Shown here in pieces: positions 59,439 through 64,000 of a DNA stretch of 64,000 nucleotides. This DNA comes from Pseudomonas cavernae (GTDB lineage Bacteria > Pseudomonadota > Gammaproteobacteria > Pseudomonadales > Pseudomonadaceae): NCBI RefSeq assembly GCF_003595175.1, contig NZ_CP032419.1, positions 930,001 to 994,000 on the forward strand. The letters are read 5' to 3'. Numbering within the stretch: position 1 is the first letter of the stretch; each line of letters begins with the position of its first letter. The notes beneath the pieces were generated by a model. The model saw nothing but the letters and a program-made list of their open reading frames with translations. It was not told the DNA's origin and did not search any database. The position numbers and the translations under genes were made by a program.

Positions 59439-61731
59439 CCTGCCAGCGGCAAAGGTTCGGCCAGCCTCCAATTGGTCGGCCATCTGGGTTCTGCCCTTGA
59501 TTGCCTTGTTGATCGGCGGTTGGCTCGGGTGGCGCGCCTACACCCAGGCCGGGATCGACATCGAGGTGTTCTTCGAGTCCGGCGATGGCCTCCAGGCCGG
59601 CAAGACCGAGGTGATGTACAAGGGCATGCCGATCGGCAAGGTCAAGGCCTTGGCCCTGGACAGCACTGGGGAAAAGCGCGGGGTGATCGCGACCATCGAG
59701 ATGAACAAGGAGGTCGAGCCGCACCTGCGCAGCAATACCCGCTTCTGGCTGGTCAAGCCGAGCGTGACGCTGGCCGGCATCACCGGCCTGGAAACCCTGG
59801 TCTCCGGCAACTACATCGCGGTCAGCCCGGAGGACGGCGAGCCCACCCTGAAGTTCAAGGCGCTGGACGCGCCGCCGCCGCTGCCGGACGACCTCCCCGG
59901 CCTGCACCTGGTCCTGAAGGCCGAGCGCCTCGGCTCGCTGAACCGCGACAGCCCGGTGTTCTACAAGCAGATCCAGGTCGGGCGGGTGAAGAGCTACACC
60001 TTGGCCGAGGATCAGAGCACCGTCGAAATCAAGGTCTTCATCGAGCCGGCCTACACCAACCTGGTGCGCAAACACACGCGGTTCTGGAACGCCAGCGGGG
60101 TGACCGTCAATGCCGACCTCTCCGGGCTCAAGGTGCGCACCGAGTCGCTGGCCAGCATCGTCGCCGGCGGCATCGCCTTTGCCACCCCGGAGCACCGGTC
60201 CGACAGCCCGCCCACCGACCCGAACATTCCCTTCCGCCTCTACGAGGACTTCGATGCGGCGCAGGCCGGGATCAAGGTCACCGTGGCGCTGAGCGACTTC
60301 GACGGGCTGCAGGCCGGGCGTACCCCAGTCATGTTCAGCGGTATCCAGGTCGGTACGCTGAAGATGCTCAAGCTCAACGATGATGCGAAGAGCGCCACCG
60401 CCGAGTTGACCATGGCACCGCAGGCCGAGGACTATCTGGTCGAGGGCACCGAGTTCTGGGTGGTCAAACCGTCCATCTCGTTGGGTGGCATCACCGGCCT
60501 GGAGGCGCTGGTCAAGGGCAACTACATCGCCGTGCGCCCCGGTGCCAAGGGTGAGGAGCCGCGCCGCGAGTTCGTCGCCCTCAGCAAGGCGCCGCCGCTG
60601 AATCTGGATGCGCCCGGCCTGCATCTGGTGCTGTTCAGCGACAGCCTCGGCTCGCTACAGGTCGGCAGTCCGGTGCTCTATCGCCAGCTCAAGGTCGGCT
60701 CGGTGCAGAGTTTCCAGCTGTCTAGGGACCGCCGTCAGGTGCTGCTGGGCGTGCACATCGAGCCGGAGTATGCCGGCCTGGTGAACAGTTCGACGCGTTT
60801 CTGGAACGCCAGTGGCATCACCCTCAGTGGCGGCCTGAGCGGTATCGAGGTCAAGAGCGAGTCATTGCAAAGCCTGCTGGCCGGCGGTATTGCCTTTGAA
60901 ACCCCGAACTTGAAGGCGCCGGTGACCAAGCGTATTCAGCGCTTCCACCTGAACCCGGACCGCGAAAAGGCCCTGCAAAGCGGTCAGGCGATCCAGATTC
61001 GCGTTGACAGCGGCGACGGTTTGCGCCCCGGCATGCCGATTCGCTACAAAGGCCTGGATGTCGGCAAGGTCGAGACCGTCGAGCTGACCGATGACCTGCA
61101 GGGCGTGATTCTCGGCGCACGCATCACCGAAGGCGGCGAGCGCATCGCCCGTGCCGGCAGCCAGTTCTGGGTGGTCAAGCCGGAAATCGGCCTGATCCGT
61201 ACGGCCAATCTGGATACCCTGATCAGCGGGCAATACCTGCAGGTGCAACCGGCGAGCAAGCCCGGCGCCGTGCAGACCCGTTTCACCGCGCTCGGCCAGG
61301 CGCCGAGTCAGGCGGAGCGCGAAGCCGGGTTGAGCCTGGTGCTCAGCGCTTCGCGGCTGGGCTCGGTCAAGGAAGGCGTGCCGGTGACGTTCCGCGAAGT
61401 GCGGGTGGGCAAGGTGACCGGTTTCGAGCTGGGTGCCCAGGCCGATCAGGTGCTGATCCGGGTGCTCATCGAGCCGCGCTATGCGCCCCTGGTACGCTTC
61501 GGCAGCCGTTTCTGGAACGCCAGCGGCATCGGCGTCGAGGCCGGGTTGTTCAAGGGCGTGCAGGTGCGCACCGAATCGCTGGAGGCCCTGGTCGCGGGCG
61601 GTATCGCCTTCGCCACCCCGGAGGGCGTGCAGATGGGCGCACCGGCCAAGCCTGGACAGACGTTCGTGTTGTTCCCCGAGGTCGAGGACGAGTGGCTGCG
61701 CTGGGCGCCGCGGATTTCGCTCGCCAAGTGA
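59431..61731 (+). CDS. Multi-MCE-domain intermembrane lipid transport protein (PqiB/LetB-like)
   Basis: A 766-residue protein anchored by one N-terminal helix (WVLPLIALLIGGWLGWRAY). I count six MCE-type units, each marked by a G-L-x-x-G...V-G-x-V pattern (for example GDGLQAGKTEVMYKGMPIG and RLGSLNRDSPVFYKQIQVG). E. coli PqiB has three and LetB seven, so this is intermediate. Stacked MCE rings form a tunnel across the periplasm for phospholipid. It is the third gene of the split-PqiA operon and is followed by a terminator. Confidence 0.9.
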   Translation: MTDLPAAKVRPASNWSAIWVLPLIALLIGGWLGWRAYTQAGIDIEVFFESGDGLQAGKTEVMYKGMPIGKVKALALDSTGEKRGVIATIEMNKEVEPHLRSNTRFWLVKPSVTLAGITGLETLVSGNYIAVSPEDGEPTLKFKALDAPPPLPDDLPGLHLVLKAERLGSLNRDSPVFYKQIQVGRVKSYTLAEDQSTVEIKVFIEPAYTNLVRKHTRFWNASGVTVNADLSGLKVRTESLASIVAGGIAFATPEHRSDSPPTDPNIPFRLYEDFDAAQAGIKVTVALSDFDGLQAGRTPVMFSGIQVGTLKMLKLNDDAKSATAELTMAPQAEDYLVEGTEFWVVKPSISLGGITGLEALVKGNYIAVRPGAKGEEPRREFVALSKAPPLNLDAPGLHLVLFSDSLGSLQVGSPVLYRQLKVGSVQSFQLSRDRRQVLLGVHIEPEYAGLVNSSTRFWNASGITLSGGLSGIEVKSESLQSLLAGGIAFETPNLKAPVTKRIQRFHLNPDREKALQSGQAIQIRVDSGDGLRPGMPIRYKGLDVGKVETVELTDDLQGVILGARITEGGERIARAGSQFWVVKPEIGLIRTANLDTLISGQYLQVQPASKPGAVQTRFTALGQAPSQAEREAGLSLVLSASRLGSVKEGVPVTFREVRVGKVTGFELGAQADQVLIRVLIEPRYAPLVRFGSRFWNASGIGVEAGLFKGVQVRTESLEALVAGGIAFATPEGVQMGAPAKPGQTFVLFPEVEDEWLRWAPRISLAK

Positions 61732-61765
61732 GCCAATGCCAGGCGCCGCGTTGGCGGCCAGGCAA

Positions 61766-61806
61766 GAAAAACGCCGCTTACCGAGAAAGGTAAGCGGCGT
61801 TTTTTA
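61766..61806. terminator. Bidirectional terminator between the MCE gene and the SMC gene
   Basis: ACGCCGCTTACC (61771-61782) and GGTAAGCGGCGT (61789-61800) form a twelve-pair stem with an A-run on the left and a T-run on the right. It can therefore end transcripts from both convergent genes. Confidence 0.92.
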
Positions 61807-61829
61807 TGGCGCCCGTCTGAGTCGGTGCA

Positions 61830-64000
61830 TCACGTCTCGGCGCGCTCCAGCGCTGGCTCCATGACGCTCGTCTTGGCCGTTTGGCGCGGCTTGATGAACT
61901 TCCAGTCGGCCTCATCGATGTAGATGCCGCTCGGCCCGCTGCCGCCTTCCAGGTCGATGGCCACATGCGCCGAGACCTGCGGCTTGACCGAGGCGAGGAT
62001 CGGCACGAAGCCTAGCTGCAGGCTGGTCTCGATCAATGCCTGCTGGTTGCGCTCGTCGATGTCGGCGGCTTCATCGAGGTAGTAGGGCAGGCGCACGCGC
62101 CCGGCCTGCTCGCGGTCCATCAGGTGCAGCAACAGGTACATGTTGGTCAGCGCCTTGATGGTCATGGTCGTGCCGTTGGAGGCGGCGCCGTCGATGTCGG
62201 TGTGGATCACCGGCTGGCCGCCAACCTTGGTGATCTCGAAGGCCAGCTCGAACAGATCCTTGAGCCCCAGCTGGTTGTGGTTGGCCGCCACCAGGCGGGC
62301 CAGGTACTCCTTGGCCTCTTCGTTCTTGGCATCCTGGTCGCTGGACTGCGACAGGTCGAACACCGACAGGGTCTCGCCTTCCTCGTACTGGCCGGCGCTG
62401 TGGATGATCTGGTCGATGTGCTTGAGCGCCTCGCGGTTCGGGGCGAGGACGATGCGGAAGCTCTCCAGGTTGGACACCTGGCGACGGTTGATCTCGCGGT
62501 TGAACAGCGCCAGCTGGTGTTCCAGGTTGTCGTAGTCGCTGCGGATGTTGCGCAGCGTGCGGGCGATGTCGGTGACCGCCGCACGTCTGGCCTTCGCTAG
62601 AGTGAGCGCCTCGTCCTGGCGGTGCGCGTAGGCGTTGATCAGCAGCTGCAGGCGGCGCTCGACGTCGTCCTCGCTGTCGAACTTGGCCACGCCCTTGAGG
62701 CGGATCTGCGCGTACAGCGCCTCGATCTGGCCGTCGACGCGCTGCAGCGCCTGCCAGCTGTCCTGGTAGTCGTTGAGCAGCGGCAACAGGTTGTCCAGCG
62801 AATCGTCCACCGGGTCCATGAACGGAGTGCCGAACGGCAGGTCGGCCGGCAGCAGCTGGCGGCGGCGCAGGGCGTCTTCCAGGGTGCGCTGCTTGGCCTC
62901 TAGGTCGGCCAGCTGGCGGCCGACCAGTTGCAGCTTGGCGGACAGCTGCTGCACCCGCTCGGTGAAGGCATCGCTGGCGCGCTTGAGCTCGTCCTGGGCG
63001 GCCTCCAGCACGGCCAGCTGCTCCAGCTTGCCGGCTTCCTCGGCGCTCAGGGTCTGGCTGCGGCGGAAGTCCTCCAGCGCCTTCTGCGCATCCAGTACGG
63101 TCTGGTACAGCTGCTCGGCCTGGGTCTTGCTGGCGGCGCGGTCGGCAGCCACCGCCTGCTGGGTCTTGAGCTGTTTCAGTTCCTTGTCCAGGCGCTCCTT
63201 CTGGTCGCGCAGGGCGGCGCGGTCGGCCAGGGCCTGCAGCGCCGGCGGTTCGATATGGCTGAGGTCGATGGACAGGCCGGGCACCTCGAAATGGTTGCCC
63301 TTGAACTGTTCCAACACCTTTTCGACGGCCTTGACCCAGGCATCGCCGTCGTCCAGCTGGATGCCCTTGTCGCCCAGCGGCAGGCTGAACAGGGCGCCGT
63401 TGAACAGGCGCATCAGACGGTCGACATCGGCTTGCGAGAATTCCTCGCGCAGGCGCGCGTAGCTGTTGTTGTCGGCGTGCTCGAGTTGCTGCTTGACCGA
63501 CTTCAGGCGTTTTTCCAGGTCGCGCAGGCGCTCGTCGAGGTCTTCGGCGGAGAACTGCCGCGACTGCGCCAGGGCGCCGGCCAGTTCGTCGTGGGCGTCC
63601 TTGGCGGCCAGCAGCTGGGCTTCCAGCACTTTCACATCGTCGACCAGGGCGAAGCGGTTCTTCAGCACCGCCAACTCGCCGAGCCAGCGCTGGATCTCGC
63701 TGATCTCGCGCTCCAGGCGCATCAGTTCGGCGGTGCCGCTGCGCTGCTCGTGCTGCAGGCCGTCCTGCTCGCGGCGGTAGTGTTCGGCCTGGATCACCAG
63801 CTCTTCCTTGCGCGCGCCGGCGTAGTCCTGCCAGGTGCCGAGCAGCGAATCGAGCAGCGGCGACAGGCGGTGCAGCTTGCCGCGCTGCAGCTCGCGCTGG
63901 GCCACGCCGGCGGCCAGCGCCTCGACCAGTGGGCCGGCGGCGACCAGCGCCTGGTAGTCGCTCTCCATGCGCCGCACGTCGCGGAACGCCTCCTCGGTGG
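61830..64000 (-). CDS. mksB: SMC-like ATPase of Mks condensin (N-terminal part outside window)
   Basis: The frame is open to the last base of the window, so the ATG lies beyond 64000; about 723 C-terminal residues are visible. Most is charged alpha-helix (coiled coil, about 1-380). The C-terminal ATPase half has a signature-like ASNGTTMTIKALTNMYLLLHL and Walker B LPYYLDEAADIDERN, followed by LGFVPILASVKPQ. This is the MukB-like subunit of MksBEF. In MukBEF-type operons this subunit is usually last, as here. Some annotations label it MksF. Related Wadjet/MksBEFG systems act against plasmids. Confidence 0.8.
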   Translation of the reverse strand, partial: TEEAFRDVRRMESDYQALVAAGPLVEALAAGVAQRELQRGKLHRLSPLLDSLLGTWQDYAGARKEELVIQAEHYRREQDGLQHEQRSGTAELMRLEREISEIQRWLGELAVLKNRFALVDDVKVLEAQLLAAKDAHDELAGALAQSRQFSAEDLDERLRDLEKRLKSVKQQLEHADNNSYARLREEFSQADVDRLMRLFNGALFSLPLGDKGIQLDDGDAWVKAVEKVLEQFKGNHFEVPGLSIDLSHIEPPALQALADRAALRDQKERLDKELKQLKTQQAVAADRAASKTQAEQLYQTVLDAQKALEDFRRSQTLSAEEAGKLEQLAVLEAAQDELKRASDAFTERVQQLSAKLQLVGRQLADLEAKQRTLEDALRRRQLLPADLPFGTPFMDPVDDSLDNLLPLLNDYQDSWQALQRVDGQIEALYAQIRLKGVAKFDSEDDVERRLQLLINAYAHRQDEALTLAKARRAAVTDIARTLRNIRSDYDNLEHQLALFNREINRRQVSNLESFRIVLAPNREALKHIDQIIHSAGQYEEGETLSVFDLSQSSDQDAKNEEAKEYLARLVAANHNQLGLKDLFELAFEITKVGGQPVIHTDIDGAASNGTTMTIKALTNMYLLLHLMDREQAGRVRLPYYLDEAADIDERNQQALIETSLQLGFVPILASVKPQVSAHVAIDLEGGSGPSGIYIDEADWKFIKPRQTAKTSVMEPALERAET

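Overview
The window is a core-chromosome segment of a Pseudomonas. Support comes from the 16S/23S/5S sequences, a leader with tandem GCGC-discriminator rRNA promoters, and gene neighbourhoods typical of the genus: cbrX-cbrA-cbrB-crcZ-pcnB-folK-panBCD-pgi-acs, a phu haem-uptake locus next to prrF and cbpA, ponB(mrcB)-lpoP, and ilvI-ilvH-ilvC-pssA-msrPQ-rrn. I see no insertion sequence, prophage, integron or CRISPR array. Base composition is uniformly GC-rich except in the RNA genes.

Layout. 1-4920: the 3' end of rpsO, pnp, an unrecognised zinc-finger/membrane/TPR-like protein, a BON-domain periplasmic protein behind a predicted sigma-54 promoter, and a mini CsbD protein. 4930-28320, nearly all on the minus strand: rhomboid protease, two DUF2845 paralogues, a large AsmA/DUF748 envelope protein, an rRNA-type methyltransferase, thiolase, an MpaB-like oxygenase, acs, pgi, panD-panC-panB, folK, pcnB, the sRNA crcZ, cbrB, cbrA, the small ORF cbrX, gluQRS and dksA. 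28500-30760: an aminotransferase overlapping sfsA, then a convergent Rieske protein.

30840-40275 is an iron/haem island: the receptor phuR diverges from tonB-phuS-phuT-phuU-phuV-phuW across a Fur-box region. The Fur-type sRNA prrF follows on the opposite strand, then cbpA with a possible Vfr/CRP site, and a TfoX C-terminal-domain protein. 40420-45560 carries a two-kinase fusion protein, PBP1B with its TPR lipoprotein activator (lpoP), and a YqcC-like gene. 45570-52360: a DUF4124 protein, ilvI-ilvH-ilvC, pssA and msrP-msrQ. 52360-58090: a complete rRNA operon (16S, tRNA-Ile, tRNA-Ala, 23S, 5S) with three tandem promoters. 58170-61740: a lipid-transport operon with a PqiA/LetA protein split into two genes and a six-MCE-domain LetB/PqiB-like protein. 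The window ends inside a MukB-like SMC ATPase of the Mks condensin family on the minus strand.

The regulatory content links up. CbrA/CbrB probably drive crcZ through an upstream palindrome and a sigma-54 promoter. Crc/Hfq would then be titrated by the CA-rich RNA, relieving catabolite repression of genes such as acs. Fur probably controls both haem uptake and prrF. No wholly new system is evident. The most worthwhile observations are non-coding: the complete crcZ control region with an internal terminator-like hairpin, a single-copy prrF, a sigma-54 promoter for the BON gene, and a palindrome whose arms supply both stop codons of a convergent gene pair.
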